The notes below the pieces were generated by a model, which made no database searches, was not told the DNA's origin, and worked only from the letters and a program-made list of their open reading frames with translations. Shown here piece after piece: positions 42,021 to 52,825 of a stretch of DNA of 64,000 nt. Source of the stretch: Rhynchopus sp. YZ270_cl-10 (lineage: Eukaryota > Euglenozoa > Diplonemea > Diplonemida > Diplonemidae); NCBI GenBank assembly GCA_964035575.1, contig OZ037881.1, positions 372,001 through 436,000 on the forward strand, written 5' to 3'. Both the position numbers and the translations under genes were made by a program. How positions within the stretch are numbered: position 1 is the first letter of the stretch; each line of letters begins with the position of its first letter.

Positions 42021-42890
42021 CTACTCCACCTTCCCCTTCCGCGCGAGACGTGCCATCATTTTCACCTCCCTTTTGACACACGTCGCAAGATTGCAGCCTA
42101 CCCCACTTTGGATGCAGGAGTTGATCTCACAGCTTCCCTGAGTCCAGGCACAGAACCCTTCCACGCTTTCACAGGAGGCTTCAGATGTTTTTGCGGCACA
42201 GTCCACTGCATCGCCGTGGGTGACACCGAAGAAAGTGTACTCCACTGTGCCTTGGGTGTGGAAGGTGTCCACCGCACCTGGCGCCAGCGTCTTCGTGAAG
42301 GTCGTCATTCTGTGTGCATTGAGGTTTACTTCGGTGCGTCCCAACACGAAGTTCGGTGCACACCTACTGCGCAGCCACCCAAGAGAGGTCAACAGCGACG
42401 GCAGCCCACCCTTCTTCGACTCACACGGGTTGCATTCGTACATGAACACAATCATGGTGCAGGGCTCTGCGTTGCTGTAGTTGGGGCAGGTGTACGTGAT
42501 GTTCGTTGCTGCCGGGAGGACATGGCTTTGAGGCACCGTCATCACCGCTGACGACGCAAACCTTGGCGGGATGTCAAAAATCCGTGAATCCGCGAAGCTC
42601 CCATTCCAGGCGGGCATACCGCTGTACGCATACCCCGAGGTCCCCTGCACGCCCCCCTCCGCTGTCTGCAGAAGCACACGTGGTGCCTCACGTTGCGGGC
42701 ATGCATCGTGCCCATCCCCACAGAGCCTGCACTGTGCCTCACCTAGAGCATCAACGCAGTAGCCTTCTTCGTCGGGTGTGAGGTTCGTTCCGTCGCCTGC
42801 CTGCGGGCAGCACGCATTGCAAGCATTCGAGCAGTGCAGGGCAGATGCGCTCGAGAACAGTGCCAGCAAGACAACAGGGAGAGTCCTCAT
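42021..42890 (-). CDS. Secreted Cys-rich protein, function unknown
   Basis: 289 residues in one exon. The signal peptide is MRTLPVVLLALFSSASA. A first Cys-rich block follows (LHCSNACNACCPQAGD ... CRLCGDGHDACPQ), then a ~150-residue middle that looks beta-rich, with several N-glycosylation sites (NGS, NIT, NYS) and a CTMIVFMYECNPCESKKGG segment. A second Cys cluster follows (DCAAKTSEASCESVEGFCAW ... CNLATC) and a basic tail. There are no membrane helices after the signal, so it is probably secreted. The family is not recognised. Modules flank it on both sides (A, L downstream; I, B upstream). Confidence 0.85.
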   Translation of the reverse strand: MRTLPVVLLALFSSASALHCSNACNACCPQAGDGTNLTPDEEGYCVDALGEAQCRLCGDGHDACPQREAPRVLLQTAEGGVQGTSGYAYSGMPAWNGSFADSRIFDIPPRFASSAVMTVPQSHVLPAATNITYTCPNYSNAEPCTMIVFMYECNPCESKKGGLPSLLTSLGWLRSRCAPNFVLGRTEVNLNAHRMTTFTKTLAPGAVDTFHTQGTVEYTFFGVTHGDAVDCAAKTSEASCESVEGFCAWTQGSCEINSCIQSGVGCNLATCVKREVKMMARLARKGKVE

Positions 42891-42952
42891 TGTGGAGGGA
42901 GAAATGAAAGAAGAGGGTTCTGTAAGGGTGTGTGTGCGTGGGAGGGGAAATG

Positions 42953-42997
42953 ATTAAGATATTATTTTCAATCGAAAGATGGAGTTTTCCACCAGCA
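42953..42997 (+). repeat. Module I, copy 1
   Basis: GATTAAGATATTATTTTCAA, TCGAAAGATGGAGTTTTCC, ACCAGC. The mini-hairpin ATC-GAAA-GAT has a GNRA-type loop. Copies are at 59515 and 63841. Confidence 0.7.
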
Positions 42998-43033
42998 AAA
43001 AAAAAAAAGTTTCCTCAGCCTCTAAAATAAAAG

Positions 43034-43082
43034 TAAAGTTGATAGTGCAAACGCCTCTGGGACGCAGGCACTGACACTCCGC
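43034..43082 (+). repeat. Module B, copy 3
   Basis: AGTTGATAGTGCAAACGCCT, CTGGGACGCAGGCACTGACA, CTCC. AGTGC pairs with GCACT; the 14021 copy has GGACT instead of GCACT. Confidence 0.75.
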
Positions 43083-43086
43083 TCAT

Positions 43087-43458
43087 TTGGGGGGTGCTGT
43101 ACAGCGCGTACAGCGACGGATACTCTACGGCCACGCGCGGAAAACCACTTCACGGATGCGGATGTCCCTGGCGCTCTGCAGTTTAGCAACCGGCAGGTAC
43201 GTGCCGGCGTTCACTGTCGCGGATTTGCCGAAAGGAGAATGGGCTCTGTATGAGCAGGTTACGCTACAGGACCAAATTGCGGACCTGCATGCTGCGGATA
43301 TCGGTGTAGCTGAAATGATTGGCCTCACCACCGCCATCATCAAGCTTTGTTGCGACCATCTTGATCGTTGGTTGAAGACATCGAACCCCGGAGTGTTGCG
43401 CTTGGGAGTGGTTTACAGGGAAGCTGTAAGCAGGTATACAGTCATTACCCCACCCTGA
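43087..43458 (+). CDS. Unassigned 123-codon ORF (doubtful)
   Basis: A balanced-composition ORF on the plus strand, from the ATG at 43087 or an inner ATG. It encodes a mixed-polarity segment (ADLPKGEWALYEQVTLQDQI, GLTTAIIKLCCDHLDRWLK). No family is recognised. It might be a relic of a real gene or a chance frame. Confidence 0.22.
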   Translation: MGGAVQRVQRRILYGHARKTTSRMRMSLALCSLATGRYVPAFTVADLPKGEWALYEQVTLQDQIADLHAADIGVAEMIGLTTAIIKLCCDHLDRWLKTSNPGVLRLGVVYREAVSRYTVITPP

Positions 43459-43580
43459 CCGGGAAGGGGGGACAACATGATTTAAAGATTCAAGAAAAGC
43501 ATGTGTTTTAGCGCACAACACTGGAAAAAAAAAGGTTCATAAAATGGTCCATCTCTTATAAAAAAAATTGTTATCGTACA

Positions 43581-43632
43581 TGGTGCTCCAGGGGGGTCGA
43601 TATTGACAGCTCGCTGACAGGTCGTTCACTGA
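43581..43632 (+). repeat. Module H, copy 1
   Basis: TGGTGCTCCAGGGGGGTCGA, TATTGACAGCTCGCTGACAG. It is related to 59406-59513. Confidence 0.6.
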
Positions 43633-44016
43633 TTTCCCATAGCAGTACAGCAATCGGCTTTGCACAAAAGGAGTTGTCGGGATAAAAAAAAAAGTGGAGA
43701 AAAAATGGAATGGGTCTTTTGTTTGTTACCTTTTTTTTCTTTGTGGAATCAACAGTTTGTTTTTTTTTTTTAAAGTTTGGGGAACCTGGACAGGCTATAA
43801 CGCTTTTTAGGGTTTGCTATGAAGTGGGGATCATACGTCACCCATATCCTTCCCTTGCTTACAAATGTCTTGTCGTTTTATTTTTTTTTACAAACAACAA
43901 CAAAAGGGAGAACATTTCAAAGCGCCTTTATGCACAGATATCACTCTCGAAAAGCTACGGTGGGATGGTTTTTCTTTTCTTTTCGCGTTGTTCTTCTCCA
44001 AATTTCATCTTTTTTT

Positions 44017-44069
44017 TGAAAACTTGGTTGTATTAGTTGTAGCCACCCTAGAGTGTGCTCCATTATATC
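44017..44069 (+). repeat. Module F, copy 2
   Basis: GAAAACTTGGTTGTATTAGT, TGTAGCCACCCTAGAGTGTG, CTCCATTATA. Confidence 0.7.
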
Positions 44070-44399
44070 CTTTTTTTTTAGCAACCATCGCCCCGTTTCC
44101 CCCCTTTTTTAGGATTATTTCCGATAGAAGTAGCAATGCCATGTTAACACCCTCTTCCTTCATAACTCGCCTTCTTTTCAAACTGAGTACCTGGGTACGA
44201 TCGTACTACGATCGTTTTTGTGGTACGATCATAACTGAGTAGGCGTTCAATTTTTTTTTTTTTTTGGGGGGGGTGCTATTTTTGTGTTTTGCAGACATAT
44301 AAAAAAAAACCTGCACTTTCACTGTAAAGTGGAGTGCAGGTGGTGGTCACAACACATCTTTGAGTGTATCGTGCGACAAACTAATTTATGTTCTCCACA

Positions 44400-44523
44400 A
44401 TGTAGTGCTATACGGAGGGGTTTCACAACTTTTCACAATGTTTTCACAACTAATATGGGGTGTGAAAAAGTTGTGAAACGGTGTGAAAAAAATGTGAAAC
44501 CCCACCCCTCGTATAAGACCACA
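44400..44523. repeat. Inverted-repeat element (MITE-like)
   Basis: CAATGTAGTGCTATACGGAG, GGGTTTCACA and the mirrored TGTGAAACCCC, CTCGTATAAGACCACATTG. The interior is repeated TTTCACA/TGTGAAA. No target duplication is seen. Confidence 0.6.
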
Positions 44524-45716
44524 TTGAAGCATATATTTTTTTTCCACAAAGGGGGAGGGTATTTGGAGGTGGGTGAAAAGGTGTAAACAGAGAGTAATGT
44601 AAATAAGATTGGGAAAATGGGGAGAAAAATTAAAACAGTAACTCACAAAAGACCGTCTACTTCTGAGCCGCCCTTTTTTTGTAGCGGAATTTTCGTGATA
44701 TACTGTCAAGATAAGAATATGGAAGATGAATTTATCCCTTTTAGCAGTAATTCTGATACCTTGAGCAGAAACTCTGGACCAGACTACCCCTTTAAAGATG
44801 AATTCCTATTTTATCCTCAATTCACACAAAAAAAAACAAGAACAACAAATTGGGATTTTTTTTTTTTTCGACAACACCACGATAGTTTCTTGTATTTTTC
44901 TTTTGCATGGGTAGATTTAAAAAAAGAGAATAACTCCCTCTCGGTCGTACACAACCTAATTGTTTTACGCAAAACCTGAGGCCGTCTCTTGCCCTTTGGT
45001 TGTAATTTTACCACGGCTGTTGTCTTGAGGAAGAGGTGTATAGAAAAATTGTTATTAAAGTTGAGAGAAGATGGAAGTGGCCATCTTTGTATAGAGGAAA
45101 ACACACTGCAGTCTGGCATTTTTTTTTAAATGACGTATCTTGCACCCTTGAACGGGCAGGTAGAGGCGAAGTAAGGAGGTTTTTTTTTTTTCTCGTCATT
45201 TTCAAAGGGGAGGATACAGCCAAGGAAGTTGAATAGTGGTAAATGCCTCCAGGCAGAAAGAGAGAGACACTCTAGGGGTTACCCGCGTTTGGAAATATTA
45301 TAGAACCGAATAAAACAACAAAACTTTTTTTCGGGACATTTGGTACGTTAATTTGGTAATATTTCCAATCGCGGTATAATAATAATGAACCCTCGAGTGC
45401 TGGAAGAGAAAAGGAAGAAAACTTTGTCAGGAGGAATGTGCATCAGGAGGACGTGCAAAATGTGGCTTGAATCTTGTGACAGTGTGCCAAAAAGTTGTAT
45501 CAAAGCCTTTTGGGGGGAGGAGGGGGACAAAAGGGTATAAAAATAGCAGTTTTGGAAGAGAAAAAAAAAATCCATGGTTCAGTTTTGAATCATGAACGGA
45601 ATCGCGCATATTGGTGATATCAGATAATCGCTTCATTGTCGACCTTCTAATGTACAGAGCTTTAACGTGCAGTTGTTACAACCTTGTTTTCTCTCTTTTC
45701 AGAGTGTTTATATGGG
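44524..45716. other. Gene-free spacer 3' of the permease gene
   Basis: No gene is supported. It contains the mini-hairpin TGCCTCCAGGCA near 45246. Confidence 0.4.
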
Positions 45717-48700
45717 TCAACGTGTGTTATCATCGGAGGCTTTGACTGCGACTTCTACCATGGGAATGCTCTTGTTTTCGCGTGCAACTCTTTTCGGGAA
45801 AATCTTAGGGAAGCACTTTCCTAAGAGAGGGCGGATCGAAAGGAATTCATTTTGCGGCCCAAACGTTGCGAGGAGGGGGAGGAAGAAGAAGGTGGACCAG
45901 AGGTAGGAATAGAGGATCGTACAGAGGAAGCAGACACCGAACTTGTAAAACATCTGGATCCAGGTCAGCAGGAGCACAAGCGAGGCTCCTATCGACGTGG
46001 CGGCACCACCCAGTACTGTTGGCCCCATATCCGTTACCACGCCAAATACACGCTTGCTCCTCTCGGAATGCAGTGTGTCCGCCTCGTCGACAGTGCAGAA
46101 GGTATAGTGTATAGCATAGTGCACGACATAATCCACAGACAACCCAACAAGAATCGTCAACGCAATGGACTCCACCATACCCAGTTCCCACCCTGCCAGG
46201 TGCATTGTCCCCATCACGTACCCTACCACCCCAAGAAGCTCGATCAGAACTAACACTGCGATCATGATATTGAGCGACCCAAACATAATAATGATAGTCG
46301 CAAGCACGAGAGACATGATCGTGCCGTTCACTGCGCCTGCAACAAGCTCGTCTTGGGTGTGCATCCATACCCACGCCTCAGAAGCATGCATGATCTGCCC
46401 ATTCAAATTGAACGACTCCCCACGCTTCACATAGGTATCCAAAAACAGCGCAGACCTGCCTTCACTGAAGTCATCAACCAGGGTGTTCCAGTTGCGATGA
46501 AACTCTTTTATCTTGGAGTTTGGGTTGCCATGGGTGAAGAGCGTTGTATTAAAGCTCAGCATATAAGCATGCACACCTGTTGGAGGCTGCTCTGGGTCGG
46601 CAAAGAGGAAGAGTGTTTTGTCGTAGTGAACTTCGGATGGTGGGATGATGATGTGAAGCTCCTCTGCCATATGACGTTGGTGCTTGGAGTATCCCCACAG
46701 CAGAGCGTAGTATTGGGCTTGCGGAACAGGGAAGGTGAGGTTGAGGGTTCCGGTGACGTACTGTTTGAAGCCACGCATGAAACAGTTTTGGTCCTGCATG
46801 CCGAGGAAGGTACGTTGCAGTTTGACACCCATATTCGATTTTTGCAAGACATCATCACAAAACATCAACACCGCCTCTTGGAACGCCGGCGAAGACAAAT
46901 CCTTTTGCTTTGTAAACGTATTTGTCAAAATCGGAGACCCCTTCGCATTTATATCCCAACGGTCCAACCCTGCCCGATCCACCGGATCATCCGCATCAAT
47001 CCCAAACGTCACTGCAACCGGAAACACTGCGACCTGCTGACTCGAAGGGAAATCCTGTGTCATTGAATCGATAAAGCGCTGAATCGGATGCCAATTGGGG
47101 AGCATCTGGTCGTTCTTCGTGGACGGCTCAAGCTTGGTAGCCTCTATCACCATGAACACCCAGACGACACACAACAAGGTCGCAGGGATGAGACGGACGT
47201 ACCAACGGCTTCCGAGGCCTTTTGTTCCAGAGATGAAAGGGGCGAGACGCTTTGTGAAGAAGGTCTCAGATGAGAGGGAGAGACCGAGCTGGGTGACTCT
47301 ATCCTTCGCAGCGCGGTAGGCGTTCATCCCCCCGCAGAAGAGGAGGAGGCCGAGACTGACCAGGTTGATCATGGTGATGTAATTGGAGGAGTTTGACCGT
47401 AGCGACGCAATGACCATGAACCCAATAGCATAAAAGACAAACCCCACGCTGTTGAGAACGTGGCCCACAATGTTGCGTCGGCGGTATTCTTTATCGTTGC
47501 GCAGAATGTCGCGTTCTTCAGAGATCTTTGGCTTCTCCTCGGCTTCGTTGGTGAAGTCAAGAAGAGGGCCAAGTTGTTCGCGTGCAGTGCCTAGGTCTTC
47601 AGGTGTCTTCGCCTCAGCAAGCTTGCTCTGCATGCAGTTGGGTTCTTTTTCATCCTTCATGTCCAGCATGGTTGTAAAGCAGGTGCAGCAGTTGCACCAG
47701 GCGCCCAGCATATCGGTACCGCAACAGCAGCAGCCCAGCGCTGCCTCGCATTTCCGATGGTAGATTACGACGGCTGCTGCAAAAAAGGTCATCACCAAGA
47801 CATAGTCGAAGAAAATCAATATCGCGGCAAACAACCCAAAATAGCCGATTTCGTCCAACGGAGACGACATTGTTGCGATGAACGCGCACATTGTTGTCAT
47901 CGATGTGATGAACATCGCCTTCCCTGCGTGCTTCCAGGCATGCGCGAAACGGCCCTTCATATACGTACAGTTATCATGACGGGGCCTGATGTTCGACTGC
48001 TCCCATGAGTCCATGAAGACAAAGATGTCATCCGCTCCAATGGCAAGAACGATGAAGACGGTTAAAGTCGATAGACCATAGAACGCTTTGATCTGGAAGA
48101 TGACACTGTAGACAAAGTAGCCAAGCGGGAAGGGCATGAGGACCTGGATCATGCCTAGGGTGGCAAGCAGGAACGATCCTGTGTGGATCTGGATGTAGAG
48201 GTACACGAAGAAGAAGGCGATGAACGCGAGCAGAATGTCACGCGCCATAATTTCCAAAAACTGCTCAAAAATCGTTGCTTCAGCAATATAAAGTACGTCA
48301 ACCGGTCCATCAGCTTCATCCAACAATTCTGTCGCCTTTTTAGCAAATCTCGATCCAAACTTCTTCTTCTGATCTTTGTTGACCTGCGAATCGGCCTGTC
48401 GCGTGACCTCGTACTCTTGATGCACGACACACCCGGGAGTGTCCTGATACACCCCACCAAACAAACTCCAATAACAATGCAAGCCAATCGCGGTGCAATC
48501 CGCCTCCGTCTTCCCCTCATGGCAGAGTCCTCCCATCTCCGCAGGGTCGTCTACTTCAACAGGACCACCAAAGGTTAGACCGGTCCGAATCTTTTCGGAG
48601 TGAAACTTCGTCGGGTCGGTGTCAAATTTGAGTTCGCTTGCAAACTTTTTGTCAAAGAAGAATCGTAGAAAGCGGAAGTCCTCATGGCTGAACATCAGGC

Positions 48701-49544
48701 GTGCGGCAAGCTGGACAAAGGCGTTGATCTCAAATTGGGATGGCTGCAGTCCTCCTAGCTGTATCAGCTTCATGACATTTTCTGGAGGCTCCCCCAGATC
48801 TAGGCCGAGAAGGGGAAGCAACGTGCCCTCCGTCACACAACGCAGATAGTCATTCACCACATCGCATGGTGTGCGCACACCGGGCAGCACGATGCGCATA
48901 TTCCACATCAACCACGGCAGGGATTGGTAGGGCGGTTCGCACATTGCTTTCATCCCATCCGCAAGACTTGACTGAAAGGTGTAATCCCATTCGGCACGAT
49001 AGAATGGACAAAGCGCTCCTGGGCATGTTTTATTGCCCCAAACAGAGTCGATATACTCAAGTTGGCAGGAGTATTTGTAGTTTGGGTGCGAAAGGATCTG
49101 CGATTCGACCGAATGGATGAACGAAAGGCGTTCTACTGTGAGGGTGTTGTCACCACGACCGTCGTAGATCATATGAATGCCGGCTAGGGGGACAGAGCGG
49201 AAGGTTTGCTTGGGTGCTGCTTTGACGATGACAGGCTCGCCGATAGGTTGCTGGTCAAGCATGGTACGCAAAGTGTGGACTGCTTCTTCACGTTTTGTGC
49301 GTATGTCACCCTTATCCATCATCTCAAAGTCTTCAATCTTAATGCCAATAACGCCAAAGCTAATGACCAAAAGAAACAAAAACCCGACACAACAGCACGA
49401 CAAAATCTTCCCCGGGTGGTCCACAATCGCATTCGTCACCCGCAGTTCATACTCAATAATCTCCGCATCCGTGAGGTCACGTACATAGTACTTATGTGTC
49501 ACCATCTTACTCTCCTCCCGTTTCAGTTCAGGTGAGACTGACAT
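45717..49544 (-). CDS. Patched/Dispatched-type RND-family membrane transporter
   Basis: 1275 residues, single exon. The layout is that of the RND superfamily. TM1 is at ~47-70 (LSCCCVGFLFLLVISFGVIG), a large luminal/extracellular loop spans ~70-430, and TM2-6 lie at ~440-610. A second set follows, with a second large loop and TM8-12 at ~1060-1230. Each half carries the TM4/TM10 acidic motif: IGADDIFVFMDSW at ~505 and GLSVDYVVHYAIHY at ~1138, where Asp residues carry the coupling ion in Patched and Dispatched. Cys-rich cytosolic segments (CCCCGTDMLGAWCNCCTC, ~615-635) may be lipidated or metal-binding. The expected role is cation-driven export or redistribution of sterols or lipid-linked cargo. 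The paired-Asp GADD signature points to Dispatched rather than NPC1. Confidence 0.88.
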   Translation of the reverse strand: MSVSPELKREESKMVTHKYYVRDLTDAEIIEYELRVTNAIVDHPGKILSCCCVGFLFLLVISFGVIGIKIEDFEMMDKGDIRTKREEAVHTLRTMLDQQPIGEPVIVKAAPKQTFRSVPLAGIHMIYDGRGDNTLTVERLSFIHSVESQILSHPNYKYSCQLEYIDSVWGNKTCPGALCPFYRAEWDYTFQSSLADGMKAMCEPPYQSLPWLMWNMRIVLPGVRTPCDVVNDYLRCVTEGTLLPLLGLDLGEPPENVMKLIQLGGLQPSQFEINAFVQLAARLMFSHEDFRFLRFFFDKKFASELKFDTDPTKFHSEKIRTGLTFGGPVEVDDPAEMGGLCHEGKTEADCTAIGLHCYWSLFGGVYQDTPGCVVHQEYEVTRQADSQVNKDQKKKFGSRFAKKATELLDEADGPVDVLYIAEATIFEQFLEIMARDILLAFIAFFFVYLYIQIHTGSFLLATLGMIQVLMPFPLGYFVYSVIFQIKAFYGLSTLTVFIVLAIGADDIFVFMDSWEQSNIRPRHDNCTYMKGRFAHAWKHAGKAMFITSMTTMCAFIATMSSPLDEIGYFGLFAAILIFFDYVLVMTFFAAAVVIYHRKCEAALGCCCCGTDMLGAWCNCCTCFTTMLDMKDEKEPNCMQSKLAEAKTPEDLGTAREQLGPLLDFTNEAEEKPKISEERDILRNDKEYRRRNIVGHVLNSVGFVFYAIGFMVIASLRSNSSNYITMINLVSLGLLLFCGGMNAYRAAKDRVTQLGLSLSSETFFTKRLAPFISGTKGLGSRWYVRLIPATLLCVVWVFMVIEATKLEPSTKNDQMLPNWHPIQRFIDSMTQDFPSSQQVAVFPVAVTFGIDADDPVDRAGLDRWDINAKGSPILTNTFTKQKDLSSPAFQEAVLMFCDDVLQKSNMGVKLQRTFLGMQDQNCFMRGFKQYVTGTLNLTFPVPQAQYYALLWGYSKHQRHMAEELHIIIPPSEVHYDKTLFLFADPEQPPTGVHAYMLSFNTTLFTHGNPNSKIKEFHRNWNTLVDDFSEGRSALFLDTYVKRGESFNLNGQIMHASEAWVWMHTQDELVAGAVNGTIMSLVLATIIIMFGSLNIMIAVLVLIELLGVVGYVMGTMHLAGWELGMVESIALTILVGLSVDYVVHYAIHYTFCTVDEADTLHSERSKRVFGVVTDMGPTVLGGAATSIGASLVLLLTWIQMFYKFGVCFLCTILYSYLWSTFFFLPLLATFGPQNEFLSIRPLLGKCFPKIFPKRVARENKSIPMVEVAVKASDDNTR

Positions 49545-49757
49545 TGTAACGGAGACCCCAAAGGTGGGTCAGACCCTAAAAGAACGACGTTAGTGTGGCC
49601 AGAGAGGAATAAAAAATCCTGGTAGAGGTGTTGTGGTGATGGATTTTTTTAAAACTAAGTAAAAGAAATAAATTGGTGGGAAAAAACAAACATTTTTTTC
49701 ACTGCCCATCTTCGTTCGATTTTTGAAAGCATTTGAAAAACTAAAAACGCCCCTATT

Positions 49758-51070
49758 TTACCCACGCCTTTTTGCCCCTTCTTGCACCTTATCTAAGGCG
49801 TATTTTAGGAAGTGGTGGTTGTGTTCTGGGTTTAACATGACGTGTCGTCTGGATTTGAAGAGCCATTCTATGTAGTAGGTCATTTGGTCGTTGTCCATCT
49901 TTGATTTGATGGTGGCGTCCCAGACACGCTCGAGATAGAAATCGTTGAAATTTCTGAGAATCAGTTTTACCCCTTCTTGCTCTGCATCGTCTACTGCCCC
50001 CATCACAAACTCCGCAAGCTGGTAGTAGGGGAAGGAGGCGACCTCACGCTCCAGGAACACCCATTTGTTCCAGACCTCGATCCCCTTCTTGACGTCCAGT
50101 TCACGTCCATAGCATGCCAGCGCAATGGCAAAGGTTTGCGTCTTCAGCGACTTCTCCGCACCAAACAGAAGCGCCTCCTCAAAATACTTTGCCCCCTGGT
50201 TGTACTCCTCCGCCTTGTAACAGAGGTACACCATCTTCTCAATGTGCGAAGCGTCAAAGGCAAGCCCAAGCCCGCCCCTCGCAACAGAGTCGTGCAGCTC
50301 AGCGTACACAATGTTGCCACCGTCCACATCGCTGTGCTCCGCCAGCACATCCAGCACGTAGAACCCAGCACGGTGCAGGCATGCTGTATCAAAGATGCCC
50401 GCCTTAAAACCCTTCTTCACACCGTCCCATCGCTCCAAAGCGTGCGCCACCGCGTTCTCGTGCATCCGGTGCCTGTAAATGTCTTCCAACAGCGGCCTCA
50501 CCGCAAGCAATTCTGCAGAACACTCAAAGTCGCCATCAAACGAACAGTTGTGCTCCCCAGGGAACGACTGCAGGGCCTGCTCGGGGCGCCAGATGTCGGC
50601 AACCTGATGGGGTGTTTGGGTGCATATGGGAGAGGGGAGGGGTGGCAGAAAAGCTTGGGGTGGGTGAAACCAAAGACACACGACGTGACCCAGTGACAAG
50701 TGAAAATGACAACTGAATCACAAGTGAAAAAATGTGACAAGTGACGTATTTGTCTGTCACTTGTCACGGAGCGTGTAGTGTATGGGAGGGGGAGGTAGGG
50801 GGGGTATCATACGTGATGCCAGTACGGCAAAAACGCAGGTCCGTCATAAAGGAAGGGTCTGTGCGAGGCTGGGGCAGACGCAGTTCCACCCTGCATTCCT
50901 GCGTTTCCCTTTCTGTGGTGTGGAGAAAAATAAAACAAAAAATGACTGGGGGGGAAAGCATACCCCGATTTTCTGAACCCAGGCACGTCGCTGCCCCCGT
51001 TTACCCCGGCGTAGTACATCGGCTGGATGAGAACCGTGCATAGCGCTTTTCGCGTCTGTCGGAGTGCCAT
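49758..51070 (-). CDS. Helical-repeat (TPR/PPR-like) protein with likely mitochondrial presequence, spliced
   Basis: Three exons (51070-50964, 50912-50813, 50603-49758) are joined by introns of 51 bp (GTATGC) and 209 bp (GTATGA). Phases 2 and 0 fit and give ~350 residues. The first exon encodes MALRQTRKALCTVLIQPMYY, Arg/Lys-bearing and without acids, like a mitochondrial targeting peptide. The remainder is alpha-helical, with repeat-like pairs (LLEDIYRHRMHENAVAHALE, MVYLCYKAEEYNQGAKYFEE, FAIALACYGRELDVKKGIEV) that resemble TPR or PPR hairpins. There is no clear PPR code and no named family is recognised. The spacer to the permease start (49545-49757) is only 213 bp. Confidence 0.75.
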
Positions 51071-51153
51071 GTGTGTGTTGTGTTCGTCACCACGTCCTTC
51101 CTTTCTGGGGTAACAATGGTATGGTGTTCGAAGGGGGTATTTGAATGGGCTTT

Positions 51154-51203
51154 TTGAAAACTTGGTTGTATTAGTGTAGCCACCCTAGAGTGTGCTACAC
51201 TAT
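51154..51203 (+). repeat. Module F, copy 3
   Basis: GAAAACTTGGTTGTATTAGT, then TAGTGTAG - CCACCCTAGAGTGTG - CTACACTA, a perfect 8-bp stem. It lies ~85 bp upstream of the 51070 start. Confidence 0.75.
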
Positions 51204-51269
51204 GGGGGTTTTTATGAAAGTTTTTGTTATGGTTGCGTTTCGAAGGGGGTGTATGTGGAAAGCTTATGG

Positions 51270-51480
51270 GATGGGTTTTGTGAACACCAAAGTCATGCTC
51301 ATGACTGGATACGGGAAGTTTATGTGGTGGGTCCCTACCTCGCAGCTGCTCCTGAAGTTTCACAGAACTCACGTGGAACGTGCCGACATTTTGTGAATAC
51401 CAAAGTCGTGCTCATGACCGGATATGGGAAGGTTATGTGGGGAGCTTATACAGTGGATTTCGTGAACACCAAAAATATGT
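51270..51480 (+). repeat. Short tandem duplication
   Basis: GTGAACACCAAAGTCATGCT, CATGACTGGATACGGGAAG recurs ~111 bp later and again partially ~70 bp on. It gives a repeating peptide (FVNTKVMLMTGYGKFMW) in a plus-strand frame, but no gene is evident. Confidence 0.6.
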
Positions 51481-52388
51481 TGATTGAAGAGTGCTACCAA
51501 TGAGAGGAGCTCGGAAAAATACGTTTTCCAAAAACAAAAAAAAAAGGGGGGGGGGTAAAGGTTCGTCGCAGGATGTCAGTATTGTTTGGCTGTCCTTTTT
51601 TTTTTTTTTCATTTTGTTTTTTTCTTTTTTCTTTTTTTCGCGTCTCCTCATATTTTGTTTTTTTTTGTTTGTGTTGTATAACACTCTCTTTGCTTTGTTC
51701 TGCAACTCTCCATTTTTTTTTTTTCAAGAATTCTCTTTTTGATGATCTGCTGAACTAGTGTCGCTGCCACGCAAGCAGTCTGCACTACCCAGGGTGCTCT
51801 CACGTAAAGTAAAAAAAAATATTTTTTTTGTGCTGCATTTTTTTCCCATCATACATTTCTACGTTTTCGGACGAGATGGAGGAGAAAATGAAAAAGAAAA
51901 GAAAAGAAAAAAACCTTGGGGAAAAAAAAAGAAATTGAGCGACACGTACGCTGCAACTAAACTACATCCGTAACTATCCTGGTTTTGGTCTGTTCACCTT
52001 TTCCTTTGTTTTTTTGTTTTTTTTTTTTTTTTTGCATTTTTTTTTTTTCACACGCGCAAAGACATCATGATGAATGCTGTGGGGAGAAAGCGGGGGGTTT
52101 TGTTGGAAAGGACATAAATTTAGTCTCCGCTAAAGAACGACCTCTCTACCTTTCGACCATCCACCCCCCTCAACAAAACAGACTGTCCTAAAACTGGCCA
52201 CAGAGCACAAATGGTAGTAACGTAAATCACATAAAGCATTGCTCCCCCCTCCCACAACGCCACACAACTCACACTGCACACGAAAAGAAAAAAAAAGAAA
52301 AATAAAAAAAAATATGTTCATATCACCCGAGAAGAATGTAACAACAGAAGCAAAAATTCAAATTGAATTTTTTTTTGGGGGAAAATTG
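51481..52388. other. Homopolymer-rich spacer
   Basis: Long T and A runs; no gene. A short stretch near 51744-51800 (CTAGTGTCGCTGCCACGCAA) faintly resembles module F. Confidence 0.4.
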
Positions 52389-52424
52389 ACTTGAAATACA
52401 AAGCCCTCTCGTGACAGTGTACCT
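52389..52424 (+). repeat. Module L, copy 3 (truncated)
   Basis: ACTTGAAATACAAAGCCCTC, TCGTGACAGTGTACCT. It lacks the GACCGG half. It lies 3' of coronin. Confidence 0.65.
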
Positions 52425-52825
52425 CAAAAAAAGGGGGGAAAACAAAACTTTTTTGGTGCTTTTTTTTCGCTCCCCAACCAAAAAAAAAAGTAACCAAATT
52501 TTAAAAAAAAAACAAAAAAACTCTCACTTTTTGATGTTATATTTGTGCGGTTGAAGAAGGAGCAAGGTTTTCCCTGCCTCCGTTCTTCCTTCCTTTCACA
52601 AATTCGCACCGTAGTGTTAAGTGAGGTATGTTCTTTTCTTTTCTTTTTGTTACGTAAAAAAAAAAAAAATATAAAAGGAAATCAATACCTGAGCCGTCAA
52701 AGCCCGGGTTCACCAGGTACAAACGGAGAACAAAAAAAAAAAGGGTTTTTGAGAATAATCTTTTTTTTTTCCCGCCCCGCTCCCGCCCCTTTTACTCACC
52801 CAATTTTTTTTTTCTTCCTCTTCTT
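52425..52825. other. Spacer 3' of coronin
   Basis: A/T homopolymer-rich, no gene. It presumably holds the coronin 3' UTR. Confidence 0.4.
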
